A stretch of 11,640 bases of DNA. It comes from Actinobacteria bacterium UBA3086. GTDB taxonomy: Bacteria > Actinomycetota > Coriobacteriia > Anaerosomatales > UBA3086. This document shows positions 1 through 6,531 of the stretch, in pieces. The DNA lies in contig DFBG01000141.1 in assembly GCA_002367305.1 (NCBI GenBank), positions 1 to 11,640 on the forward strand, given 5' to 3'. Below the pieces are notes generated by a model. The model worked only from the letters and a program-made list of their open reading frames with translations. It searched no databases and was not told where the DNA came from. Within the stretch, counting starts at the first letter, position 1. Each line of letters begins with the position of its first letter. A program made the position numbers and the translations under genes.

Positions 1-1
1 C

Positions 2-406
2 CATGTCTGTGCCGACGACGAGCGTGAGGACTGGGCCCGTATCGCCGCAGAGGGCTTTGCAGATGACCGGGAGCCCACGCAGGCCGAGTACGACACTGGG
101 TTCATGGTGGCGCATCGTCCCGAAGCGATACTGCTGCTCGCCACGGTCGATGGAGAGCTCGCTGGTACCGGTGAGGTTCTCACAGGCGGTGGTGTCGGCT
201 ATCTTTCCGGTGATGCGACGCTGTTACGTTTTCGGGGAAAAGGAGTGCAGACGGCGCTCCAGCGTGAGCGTCTCCGCATTGCGGCGCAAGCCGGATGCGA
301 CATCGCACTCACTGAGTCGAAGCCGGGAAGTCCGTCGCAGCGCAATCAGGAGCGGCGAGGGTTCCGAGTCGCGTACACTCGATTCGAGGTGCATCGTTCG
401 CTGTAG
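2..406 (+). CDS. GNAT family N-acetyltransferase, 5'-truncated by window edge
   Basis: The reading frame is open from the window edge to a TAG stop, so only the C-terminal part (134 codons) is present. It carries the acetyl-CoA-binding motif A of the GNAT fold: the segment RFRGKGVQTAL at the start of the pyrophosphate-binding helix, preceded by a strand reading ATLL. It is followed by the segment SQRNQERRGFRVAYTR, where the SxRNxxRxGF pattern is the usual C-terminal signature of these enzymes. The family transfers acetyl from acetyl-CoA to an amine; the substrate cannot be told. An ATG at 104 lies in frame, but the upstream codons (HVCADDEREDWARIAAEGF) also look like GNAT sequence, so the true start is outside the window. 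A second open frame over the same bases (from 3) is read as a shadow. The next gene starts 26 bases downstream, so co-transcription is likely. Confidence 0.8.
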   Translation, partial: HVCADDEREDWARIAAEGFADDREPTQAEYDTGFMVAHRPEAILLLATVDGELAGTGEVLTGGGVGYLSGDATLLRFRGKGVQTALQRERLRIAAQAGCDIALTESKPGSPSQRNQERRGFRVAYTRFEVHRSL

Positions 407-432
407 GCGAACCGAACGTAGGGGGAGTACGT

Positions 433-1308
433 ATGCTTGATCTCCAACAGACCACAGTCGCCTTCATCGGCACTGGCGTGATGGGCGCATCCATGGCCGG
501 TCACCTCATGGACGCGGGTTGTTCGCTCGTGGTCCACAACCGAACGCGCGCGAGGGCCGAAGCACTCATCGCTCGCGGTGCCACATGGGCTGAGAGTCCT
601 GGTGTCGCGGCCGCCGCCGCCGACGTCGTGATCACCATCGTTGGCTATCCCGCCGATGTTGAGGCGGTGTATATGGACGAGGGCGGCATTATCGAATCAG
701 CGCGCGAAGGTGCGTATCTCATCGACATGACGACTTCGTCACCGGCTCTCGCGGTGCGGATCGCCGGTGCTGCGTCCCAGCGTGGCATGCATGCCTTGGA
801 TGCACCGGTCTCAGGCGGTGACGTCGGCGCCCGGAATGCGAAGCTCACGATCATGGTGGGCGGGGATGCTTCGGCGTTCGATGAGGTCGAGCCCTTGTTG
901 CGGGTGATGGGCCCCAATGTGGTGCTTCAGGGTCCGGCGGGTGCGGGGCAGCACACCAAGATGTGCAATCAGATCGCCATTGCCTCGACCATGATGGGAG
1001 CGGTCGAGTCGCTTGCCTACGCCCGGAAGGCAGGACTCGATCCCGCACGTGTGCTCGAAAGCATCGGTGCGGGCGCGGCAGGCAGCTGGACGCTCACCAA
1101 TCTCGTACCGAGAATGATCGCGGGTGACTCAGCACCCGGTTTCTATGTGAAGCACTTCATCAAGGATATGGGCATCGCGATCTCGTCGGCATATGAGATG
1201 GGATTGGAGCTTCCGGGACTCGATCTCGCGAAGGGGCTCTACGAGCATCTTGCCGAGCTGGGCCATGCCGACAGCGGAACGCAGGCACTCATCGAACTCT
1301 ACCGATAA
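433..1308 (+). CDS. NAD(P)-dependent beta-hydroxyacid dehydrogenase (3-hydroxyisobutyrate dehydrogenase family)
   Basis: This is a 291-residue protein, the normal length for the family (about 285-300). It oxidises or reduces a short beta-hydroxyacid/semialdehyde pair in the cytoplasm with NAD(P). Visible motifs in order are the Rossmann dinucleotide loop FIGTGVMG (11-18); HNRT (35-38), where an Arg after the second strand often hints at NADP but is not decisive; the substrate-binding segment DAPVSGG (123-129); and the catalytic region GAGQHTKMCNQ with the family's active-site Lys176 and Asn179. The segment KHFIKDMGIA (240-249) matches the conserved KDxxxA helix of the C-terminal domain. The ATG has a GGGGGAG ribosome site at 421-427. 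Substrate is not predictable: 3-hydroxyisobutyrate, tartronate semialdehyde, glyoxylate and succinic semialdehyde reductases share this architecture. The neighbours do not settle it. Confidence 0.9.
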   Translation: MLDLQQTTVAFIGTGVMGASMAGHLMDAGCSLVVHNRTRARAEALIARGATWAESPGVAAAAADVVITIVGYPADVEAVYMDEGGIIESAREGAYLIDMTTSSPALAVRIAGAASQRGMHALDAPVSGGDVGARNAKLTIMVGGDASAFDEVEPLLRVMGPNVVLQGPAGAGQHTKMCNQIAIASTMMGAVESLAYARKAGLDPARVLESIGAGAAGSWTLTNLVPRMIAGDSAPGFYVKHFIKDMGIAISSAYEMGLELPGLDLAKGLYEHLAELGHADSGTQALIELYR

Positions 1309-1320
1309 GGGGAAGCTTTC

Positions 1321-1632
1321 ATGGAGACAGTGTGGACGGTGGTGGGCGGAGCCGCGGGGCTCGCTCTGGGGATCATAGGCGGGTTCAAGATCGGGGCGCT
1401 CGTGCAGGAGAGGTCCGGTTGGTACTACTGGACACTCAACATCGTCGCGATGGTCGTCGGTGTCATGATCACGACCGTTGGACTCGCATACGCTTGGGGA
1501 TGGCTCTCGGTCGGCGGCATGGGACTCATCGCAGGCGGCTTCACCGGACTCAAGTACGGTTATGGCAAGAGCGTCGGCTTGTGGCGCGTTCACGATACCT
1601 GGATGCGCACGGACGAGGACATGCGCAACTGA
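1321..1632 (+). CDS. Small three-helix membrane protein, hypothetical
   Basis: This 103-residue protein starts 12 bases after the dehydrogenase stop, behind a GGGGAAG ribosome site, so it is probably co-transcribed. Three hydrophobic segments are visible at about 4-27, 38-60 and 62-79. They are glycine-rich (GGAAGLALGIIGG, VGGMGLIAGG), which suggests tight helix packing. The C-terminus (80-103) is polar with Trp, Arg and Asp and is probably cytosolic. There is no enzymatic motif and I do not recognise the family. Its coding status is supported by the ribosome site, the position and the coherent hydrophobic pattern; the other open frames over this stretch lack these. Function unknown. Confidence 0.7.
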   Translation: METVWTVVGGAAGLALGIIGGFKIGALVQERSGWYYWTLNIVAMVVGVMITTVGLAYAWGWLSVGGMGLIAGGFTGLKYGYGKSVGLWRVHDTWMRTDEDMRN

Positions 1633-1721
1633 GGTTCATCACAGCGGCACCTGCCGTTCACAACTCCTTCATACCTCGTGAGCATACTCATGGATAGAAC
1701 GACCGTCTGAGTTACCTGACA

Positions 1722-1727
1722 TATATT
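1722..1727 (+). promoter_or_regulatory. Possible -10 element for the secreted protein gene
   Basis: TATATT lies 30 bases before the ATG at 1757, in the only sizeable gap (124 bases) after the preceding gene. No convincing -35 hexamer sits 16-18 bases upstream, so this is a weak assignment. The gap otherwise contains only the ribosome site GGAGGTG at 1744-1750. Confidence 0.2.
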
Positions 1728-1756
1728 CCGATGAGTTGCACACGGAGGTGTGAACG

Positions 1757-2317
1757 ATGAAGAACAAAGCTCCTGTATGGGTTGTCGTCGGTCTGGTCGC
1801 TGGACTGACTCTGGGTAGCATTGGAGTGGCGTCGGCTGCCCCGGTAGCCGATCCGGCCACTGGCGAGCCTATGGGCTTCGGACTACGGATGGGAACTGCC
1901 ATTCGCGATGCTGGCGCTCGTATGGTGGACATCCTGGCCGACTTGACCGGACTCGATCTCGAAGAGGTCACCGATCGTCGTGCCGCTGGCGAGTCTGTCG
2001 CCGATATTGCTGAGAGCGAGGGCGTGGATGTCGCTGACGTGGTCGGAGAGGCGACCAGTGTGCGTGAGCAGATGCTCGACGAGCGCGTTGCCGACGGAAC
2101 GATCACCGCTGAGGACAAGGACGCCATCCTCGAGCAGATGAATACGCGCATGAATGAGCGCGTTCAGTCGACTGACGCCGGCACGTGTGGCGAAGGCGGC
2201 AGGGGCGGTGGCCGCGGTGGCATGGGCGGCGGCGGTCGCGGTGCCGGTGGCATGGGCGGTGCCGGATGCGGCGCCCCGGTAGTGGATTCGAGCGCAGCAG
2301 CTCCGGTCACGTTCTAG
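1757..2317 (+). CDS. Secreted protein with helical module and Gly-rich tail
   Basis: This 186-residue protein has a strong ribosome site (GGAGGTG, seven bases before ATG). Residues 1-27 form a typical Sec signal peptide: MKNK, then a hydrophobic core of about 18 residues, then an A-x-A type cleavage site near ASA/A, so the mature protein is exported. Residues 59-137 are acidic and helical, containing a pattern (LTGLDLEEV, then SVADIAESEGVD, then ERVADGTITAEDKDAIL) that resembles a module common in secreted proteins of Gram-positives, where short helices alternate with a 'G-x-S-x-A-D-I-A' turn. I cannot name the family. Residues 142-172 are a low-complexity Gly/Arg/Met tail bounded by Cys144 and Cys171. 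It appears monocistronic, ended by the hairpin at 2366-2400. Role unknown; the methionines and cysteines could bind metal, but that is speculation. Confidence 0.75.
   Translation: MKNKAPVWVVVGLVAGLTLGSIGVASAAPVADPATGEPMGFGLRMGTAIRDAGARMVDILADLTGLDLEEVTDRRAAGESVADIAESEGVDVADVVGEATSVREQMLDERVADGTITAEDKDAILEQMNTRMNERVQSTDAGTCGEGGRGGGRGGMGGGGRGAGGMGGAGCGAPVVDSSAAAPVTF
2180..2272 (+). repeat. Low-complexity GGC/GGT-rich tract coding for the Gly-rich tail
   Basis: This 93-base stretch is almost entirely GGN codons interrupted by CGC/CGT and ATG. It encodes G, R and M in irregular short units of the forms GGRG, GGMG and GGAG. Such tracts expand and contract by slippage, so length may vary between relatives. 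Cys codons mark both ends. Confidence 0.6.
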
Positions 2318-2365
2318 GACTGAACCGAAGTTCGATCGAGTCGATTGCATCGACTGATACGACAG

Positions 2366-2400
2366 AAGGGCGGGCCCACAAGGGTCCGCCCTTCGTTTGC
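2366..2400. terminator. Intrinsic terminator, probably bidirectional
   Basis: A 12-bp stem (2366-2377 with 2382-2393, one G-U pair) closes a four-base loop ACAA. On the + strand it is followed by CGTTTGC, a poor T-tract. It lies 48 bases after the secreted-protein stop and 36 bases past the stop of the convergent glutaredoxin-like gene, so it could end both transcripts. Confidence 0.75.
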
Positions 2401-2429
2401 TCTGCGGGGGAGGGGATGACTGCTGGGGT

Positions 2430-2681
2430 TCAGTCGGTGATGCCCAGCGCTTCCACGAGGAGGGCCCGATCGAAGTCGACGATGATCTTTTCGTCGATCT
2501 CAAAGGTGGGCGTGTGGATGTCCCCGTTGTTCATGGCTGCGACCTTCTCGCGCAGGTTCAGGCTCGTGGAGATATCGATGTCGGTGTAGGGGACGTCGTG
2601 GTGCTCCAGCCAGACCCGGGCTCGCGCACAGTCGGGGCAGAACGGCATACAGTACATGCTCACGTTGGGTTGCGACGACAT
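2430..2681 (-). CDS. Glutaredoxin-like (NrdH/Grx family) thiol-redox protein
   Basis: This is an 83-residue cytoplasmic thioredoxin-fold protein, the usual size for small glutaredoxins. The N-terminal strand NVSMYC leads to the redox motif CPDC (15-18) at the start of helix 1. The segment VPYTDIDI (30-37) is the second strand, and HTPTF (57-61) supplies the cis-proline Pro58 of the glutathione/substrate groove. A third cysteine, Cys11, lies four residues before the active-site pair. The frame is open 57 codons further upstream, but the ATG at 2681 has a strong ribosome site (GGGAGGA on the - strand, 2686-2692) and the extension does not look like glutaredoxin, so I chose the short form. It probably reduces disulfides using glutathione-like thiols or thioredoxin reductase; partner unknown. 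It is the only minus-strand gene here. Confidence 0.85.
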   Translation of the reverse strand: MSSQPNVSMYCMPFCPDCARARVWLEHHDVPYTDIDISTSLNLREKVAAMNNGDIHTPTFEIDEKIIVDFDRALLVEALGITD

Positions 2682-2697
2682 CGATTCCTCCCAGAGG

Positions 2698-2770
2698 TTA
2701 TACGTACGTCTCTCACTTGATATACCCCTGCAGCGGCTGTCAGCCCGCGGTGGTACCATCCTTCTAGATA
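2698..2770. promoter_or_regulatory. Divergent promoter region, weak elements
   Basis: The 149-base gap between the divergent glutaredoxin-like and NYN genes must drive at least one of them. On the - strand, TATAAC (2698-2703) could be a -10, though it would leave a very short leader. On the + strand, TACCAT (2754-2759) and TAGATA (2765-2770) are -10-like. None has a good -35 at 16-18 bases, so exact sites are uncertain. Confidence 0.25.
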
Positions 2771-2830
2771 ACGTATCGGCGCCACGCGGGTTCAGTTTCG
2801 CGGAGAAGCGCCTATTCACAAGGGGGAACC

Positions 2831-3613
2831 ATGCCCGACGAAGCACATTCACTCGCGGTCTTCATTGATTTCGAGAACCTGGCACTTGGCGTTGAGAAGA
2901 ATGCCAATCGTTCACGATCAAAGAAGCGAGTGGAAGTCCTGGACATGGGTCGCGTCCTTGAGCGTCTCGTTGAAAAGGGCAAGATCGTAGCCAAGCGCGC
3001 CTATGCGGACTGGGGTCGCTTTCAGAACTACGTGACCCCGCTCCACGAACTCGGTATCGAGCTCATGGAGATTCCGGAGCGCGGTGTCACAGGCAAGAAC
3101 TCCGCCGACATCAAGCTGGTGGTCGATGCCATGGAACTCAGCTACGCCAAGGAGCACATAGACACCTTCGTCATCGTGTCGGGCGACTCCGATTTCACGC
3201 CGCTCGTGGGCAAGCTCAAGGAGAACGGCAAGTCCGTCATCGGGCTTGGCATGAAGGACTCCACCAGTGATCTTCTCGCGACCAACTGCGATGAGTTCAT
3301 CTACTACGAGGATCTTGGTGTTGCCAAAGGTGCACCTGCGCTGGGTGACAAGGTCACCAAGAAGCAGCGTCCGGCGTACGACCTCCTGTTCGAGACGATC
3401 GAGGCGCTACAGCGTGAGAATGTGGATGCCATGCACAGCTCGCTCGTGAAGGACACCATGAAGCGCAAGCAGCCGTCGTTCACTGAGTCCAACTACGGGT
3501 ATCGTTCGTTCACGCAGCTGCTCGAGGACGTACAGAAGCGCGGTTTCATCACGCTGCGCAAGGACCAGCGCTCCGGAACGTATGTGGTCGAGGGTTTCTC
3601 CGGAGAGAAGTAG
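2831..3613 (+). CDS. NYN domain (LabA/PIN-like) protein with C-terminal OST-HTH/LOTUS domain
   Basis: This 260-residue protein has the ribosome site AGGGGGA before its ATG. The NYN domain spans about 7-160 and has the expected acidic metal-binding set: FIDFEN (Asp13, Asn16), YADW (Asp60), SADIKLVVDAM (Asp93, Asp99) and VSGDSDFTPLV (Asp119, Asp121). The family belongs to the PIN/FLAP nuclease fold and is thought to cut RNA. Residues about 178-256 form a winged-helix domain of the OST-HTH/LOTUS type: RPAYDLLFETIEAL, a middle helix around SSLVKDTMKRKQPSF, then YGYRSFTQLLEDVQKRGFI and a terminal strand TYVVEG. LOTUS domains are known to bind RNA. Together this suggests an RNA-binding, metal-dependent ribonuclease; the target is unknown. 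It lies 28 bases before the rlmKL-type gene, so a link to RNA processing is plausible but unproven. Confidence 0.88.
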   Translation: MPDEAHSLAVFIDFENLALGVEKNANRSRSKKRVEVLDMGRVLERLVEKGKIVAKRAYADWGRFQNYVTPLHELGIELMEIPERGVTGKNSADIKLVVDAMELSYAKEHIDTFVIVSGDSDFTPLVGKLKENGKSVIGLGMKDSTSDLLATNCDEFIYYEDLGVAKGAPALGDKVTKKQRPAYDLLFETIEALQRENVDAMHSSLVKDTMKRKQPSFTESNYGYRSFTQLLEDVQKRGFITLRKDQRSGTYVVEGFSGEK

Positions 3614-3629
3614 GCGTCGACTCCTGTGA

Positions 3630-3635
3630 TACCGT
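3630..3635 (+). promoter_or_regulatory. Possible leaderless promoter (-10) for rlmKL
   Basis: TACCGT fits the TAnnnT -10 pattern of high-GC Gram-positives and ends six bases before the ATG at 3642. Transcription could therefore start at or next to the A of the start codon. The gap has no Shine-Dalgarno sequence, unlike most genes in the window. No clear -35 is seen. Read-through from the NYN gene is the alternative. Confidence 0.3.
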
Positions 3636-3641
3636 GACGCC

Positions 3642-5861
3642 ATGAATGATCTCACCTTCTTCGCAACCTGCCCGCGTGGTATCGAGGGCCTGCTCGCGCA
3701 CGAGCTTCGCTCCTTCGGCCTCGACGGCGTACACCAGTTGCGCGCTGGAGTCGCATTCACCGGGCCTTTGGAGTCCGGATATCGCGCATGCCTCTGGTCG
3801 CGACTCGCCGCTCGCGTTCTACTGAACCTCACGTCGGTTCCCGCTGGCGACCCAGATGAACTCCACGCCGGTGTCATGGCCATGCCATGGGAGGATCATC
3901 TCTCGGTCGACGGCACACTCGCTGTCGACTTCACGTCGGCTCGTTCGCCCATCACGCACACTCACTATGGAGCACTGCGGGTCAAGGATGCGGTCTGCGA
4001 TCGCTTTCGCGATCGTGAGGATCGCCGTCCCAGCGTGGACACGGAAGCTCCGGACGTGCGCATCAACGTGCTCGCTCGGTCGCGCGACGCGGTCATCTCA
4101 ATAGACCTTTCGGGTACCGCCCTGCATCGTCGTGGATATCGCGCAGATCGCGTGCAGGTCGAAGCACCGCTCAAGGAAAACCTCGCGGCTGCCGTGCTGC
4201 TTCACGCAGGGTGGCCGTCCATCGCCGCGCGTGGCGGTGGATTCGTCGATCCCATGTGTGGATCGGGCACGTTGGGCATCGAGGCTGCATGGATCGCGGG
4301 AGATGTCGCACCTGGGTCAATGCGCGAGCAGTGGGGTTTCTCCAAGTGGCTCGGTCACGACCGGGATCTCTGGTATCGCCTGGGCTCGGAAGCCGAGGAG
4401 CGTGCCGATGCCGGACGTGTGAACATTCCGCCGATCCTGCTCTCCGATCACGATCCTCGGGCCATAGGAGTCGCTCGTGACTGCATCGAGCGCGCTGGCC
4501 TCACGGGCATTGTTTCTGTGACAGGTGCCGATCTGACCGAGATGCGGCCTCCGGCGACGGGCCCCGCTGGGCTCGTGGCGGTCAACCCGCCGTACGGTGA
4601 GCGTCTGGGTGAGCGCGAGGACGTGCGTATGCTCCATGAGCGACTGGGGCAGACGTTGCGGACATCGTTCCCGGGCTGGAGAGCAGCGGTGTTCACGGCG
4701 GCGATCGATCTCATCCCACGTCTGGGAGTTCCCGTGCGCGAGACTCACGAACTCTACAACGGACGCATTCCCACGAGTGTATTCGTGCTCGACGTACCGG
4801 GTACGGGTCATGACGATACGCGGCGTGACGACACAGGTCGTGACGGCACAGGGTCTGTGCCCGAGTCTGTCGCTGTTCCCAAGCCAAGCATGAGCATGCA
4901 GGCCGAGCAGTTCGCCAATCGACTTCGCAAGAATGCCAAGCATCTGGGCAAGTGGGCTCGTCGGACGGGCGTGACCTGCTACCGCGTATACGATGCGGAT
5001 CTACCTGATTACAACGTGGCTATTGATATCTATGCAGGGGCCGCCGACGACGAGGGCCGTGTATGGGTGCACATCGCCGAGTACGCGCCGCCCGCCGAGA
5101 TCGAGCCGTCCACCGCACGACGTCGTCTCGAGGAGATCCTCATGGTCACGCCCGAGGTGCTCGGCGTGCCTGAGACCGATATCTCGCTCAAGGTGCGTGA
5201 ACGCAAACGTGGATCCGAGCAGTATGAGCGCGTGGATGAGTCGGGAGAGGCGCACACCGTCGCCGAGGATGGCTTGCTCTTCGAGGTCAACCTCACCGAC
5301 TACCTCGATACCGGTCTCTTCCTCGATCATCGCTCCACGCGCCACACCATTCGCGAACTCGCACAGGGTACGCGATTCCTGAATCTCTTCGCTTACACCG
5401 GCAGTCTCAGCGTCTACGCAGCGGCAGGTGGTGCCAAGTGGACGGTGACCGTGGACATGTCGCGCACGTACTTGGACTGGGCGCGTCGCAATATGCGACT
5501 CAACGGGTTCACGGGTCCTTCGCATCGCCACGATCAGGCCGATGTCACTACCTGGCTGGGCAAAGCTGCGAGTGAGGGCCAGGAGTTCGACCTCATCTTC
5601 ATCGACCCTCCTACGTTCTCCAACTCAAAGCGGATGGAGGGCACGTTCGACGTGCAGCGAGATCACGTCGCACTGCTCCGCGATGCCATGCGCGTCCTGG
5701 CGCCCGGTGGCTCGATCATCTTCTCCAACAACCGAAGTGGCTTCAAAATGGACACGGACGCCCTTGCCGACCTGCAGTTGAAGGACATCACGGCCTCAAC
5801 GATTCCGAAGGATTTCGAGCGCCGACGGGTACACACTACATGGAGGATCGAGCGAGCCTGA
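3642..5861 (+). CDS. rlmKL: Bifunctional 23S rRNA guanine methyltransferase RlmKL
   Basis: This 739-residue protein is close to the length of E. coli RlmKL (about 700). The E. coli enzyme makes m2G2445 (RlmL half) and m7G2069 (RlmK half) in 23S rRNA with S-adenosylmethionine. The N-terminus (TFFATCPRGIEGLLAHEL, 5-22) matches the RlmL start and supports this ATG. A THUMP RNA-binding region follows to about 160. The first Rossmann methyltransferase has FVDPMCGSGT (201-210) and the N2-guanine motif NPPYGERL (315-322). A polar linker (about 385-415) leads to the second methyltransferase, with LDTGLFLDHR (555-564), NLFAYTGSLSVYA (581-593) and the catalytic motif DPPTFSNSKRM (655-665). Both active sites look intact. 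There is no Shine-Dalgarno sequence before the start. The next gene begins 34 bases downstream. Confidence 0.92.
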   Translation: MNDLTFFATCPRGIEGLLAHELRSFGLDGVHQLRAGVAFTGPLESGYRACLWSRLAARVLLNLTSVPAGDPDELHAGVMAMPWEDHLSVDGTLAVDFTSARSPITHTHYGALRVKDAVCDRFRDREDRRPSVDTEAPDVRINVLARSRDAVISIDLSGTALHRRGYRADRVQVEAPLKENLAAAVLLHAGWPSIAARGGGFVDPMCGSGTLGIEAAWIAGDVAPGSMREQWGFSKWLGHDRDLWYRLGSEAEERADAGRVNIPPILLSDHDPRAIGVARDCIERAGLTGIVSVTGADLTEMRPPATGPAGLVAVNPPYGERLGEREDVRMLHERLGQTLRTSFPGWRAAVFTAAIDLIPRLGVPVRETHELYNGRIPTSVFVLDVPGTGHDDTRRDDTGRDGTGSVPESVAVPKPSMSMQAEQFANRLRKNAKHLGKWARRTGVTCYRVYDADLPDYNVAIDIYAGAADDEGRVWVHIAEYAPPAEIEPSTARRRLEEILMVTPEVLGVPETDISLKVRERKRGSEQYERVDESGEAHTVAEDGLLFEVNLTDYLDTGLFLDHRSTRHTIRELAQGTRFLNLFAYTGSLSVYAAAGGAKWTVTVDMSRTYLDWARRNMRLNGFTGPSHRHDQADVTTWLGKAASEGQEFDLIFIDPPTFSNSKRMEGTFDVQRDHVALLRDAMRVLAPGGSIIFSNNRSGFKMDTDALADLQLKDITASTIPKDFERRRVHTTWRIERA
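4806..4850 (+). repeat. Three imperfect 15-bp repeats in the rlmKL interdomain linker
   Basis: Three tandem five-codon units encode GHDDT, RRDDT and GRDGT (residues 389-403). They share the core pattern C-R/H-T-GAC-GRY-ACR at DNA level. They lie exactly between the RlmL and RlmK halves, where length change would be tolerated. This looks like a slippage-generated flexible linker. Confidence 0.6.
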
Positions 5862-5895
5862 CTCGCTCGACCCATTTGGTGAACGAGGAGGGCGC

Positions 5896-6531
5896 ATGGC
5901 TTCGGAGATCAGGAGCGTGACAGAGTTCGATTCGATCGAACTCAAAGGCGTGGGGGATCTGCACGTCGAACAGGGTGAGCAGGAGACGCTCCGAATCGAA
6001 GGGGACGACGAGGTCATTCGTCAGATCATCACGGAAGTCTCGAATCGTAGACTCGTGATCAGATTCGATACTTGGACGGCGCTCCGCATGTGGGGCACAT
6101 CGCAGAAAGTTGCGTTCCATATCACGGTCAAAGAACTCACTCATGTGACCATCTCGGGTTCGGGGTCGCTCGACCTCGCGCACTTCAAGACTGAATCCCT
6201 TGATCTCTCGCTCACCGGTGCCGGCAGTATCACGGCCGACGTGGAAGTCTCCAAGCTGCAGGCGGGAGTCGCCGGTTCGGGCGACTTCACCGTCAAGGGC
6301 TCTGCCAAGGAAGTTGATATCCGAATCACCGGCGCCGGTTCATTCCGGGGTCTCGGGCTCGAAGGGCAGGATGTCCGCGTCTCCATCGGTGGAGCCGGCA
6401 AGGCGTCGGTGAAAGCCGAGGCTACCCTTGATGTGCAGATAGGCGGGGCTGGCAGTGTCGAGTATCTGGGTACTCCAGCGTTGACCCAGAAGATCGGTGG
6501 CATCGGCAAGATCGAGCGTGCAGCGGTCTAG
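5896..6531 (+). CDS. DUF2807 (GIN-domain) beta-solenoid protein
   Basis: This 211-residue protein has a good ribosome site (GAGGAGGG at 5885-5892). The N-terminal part FDSIELKGVGDLHVEQGE, then LRIEGDDEVI, is the typical DUF2807 opening. From residue 88 a run of glycine turns appears at regular 18-20 residue spacing: GSGS (88), GAGS (108), GSGD (127), GAGS (146), GAGK (166), GAGS (184), GIGK (202). Short alternating beta strands lie between them, as expected of a beta-solenoid. The family is called a putative adhesin 'head GIN' domain and its function is not established. Many members carry a signal peptide or lipobox; this one begins MASEIRSVTEF with neither, so it appears cytoplasmic unless the start is wrong. 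Its stop overlaps the next gene's GTG by one base, so the two are translationally coupled. Confidence 0.88.
   Translation: MASEIRSVTEFDSIELKGVGDLHVEQGEQETLRIEGDDEVIRQIITEVSNRRLVIRFDTWTALRMWGTSQKVAFHITVKELTHVTISGSGSLDLAHFKTESLDLSLTGAGSITADVEVSKLQAGVAGSGDFTVKGSAKEVDIRITGAGSFRGLGLEGQDVRVSIGGAGKASVKAEATLDVQIGGAGSVEYLGTPALTQKIGGIGKIERAAV

Noticed and set aside
3..440. Alternative + strand frame of 145 codons over the GNAT end
   Set aside because: It is Ser/Arg-rich and unrecognisable; the other frame carries the acetyl-CoA motif and stops cleanly before the next ribosome site.
2682..2852. N-terminal extension of 57 codons to the glutaredoxin-like gene
   Set aside because: The extension is Arg-rich, covers the divergent promoter region and runs into the NYN gene; the internal ATG has a strong ribosome site.
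4317..4943. Open frame of 208 codons on the - strand
   Set aside because: Antisense to rlmKL with no recognisable domain; the + strand protein is intact and well matched to its family here.
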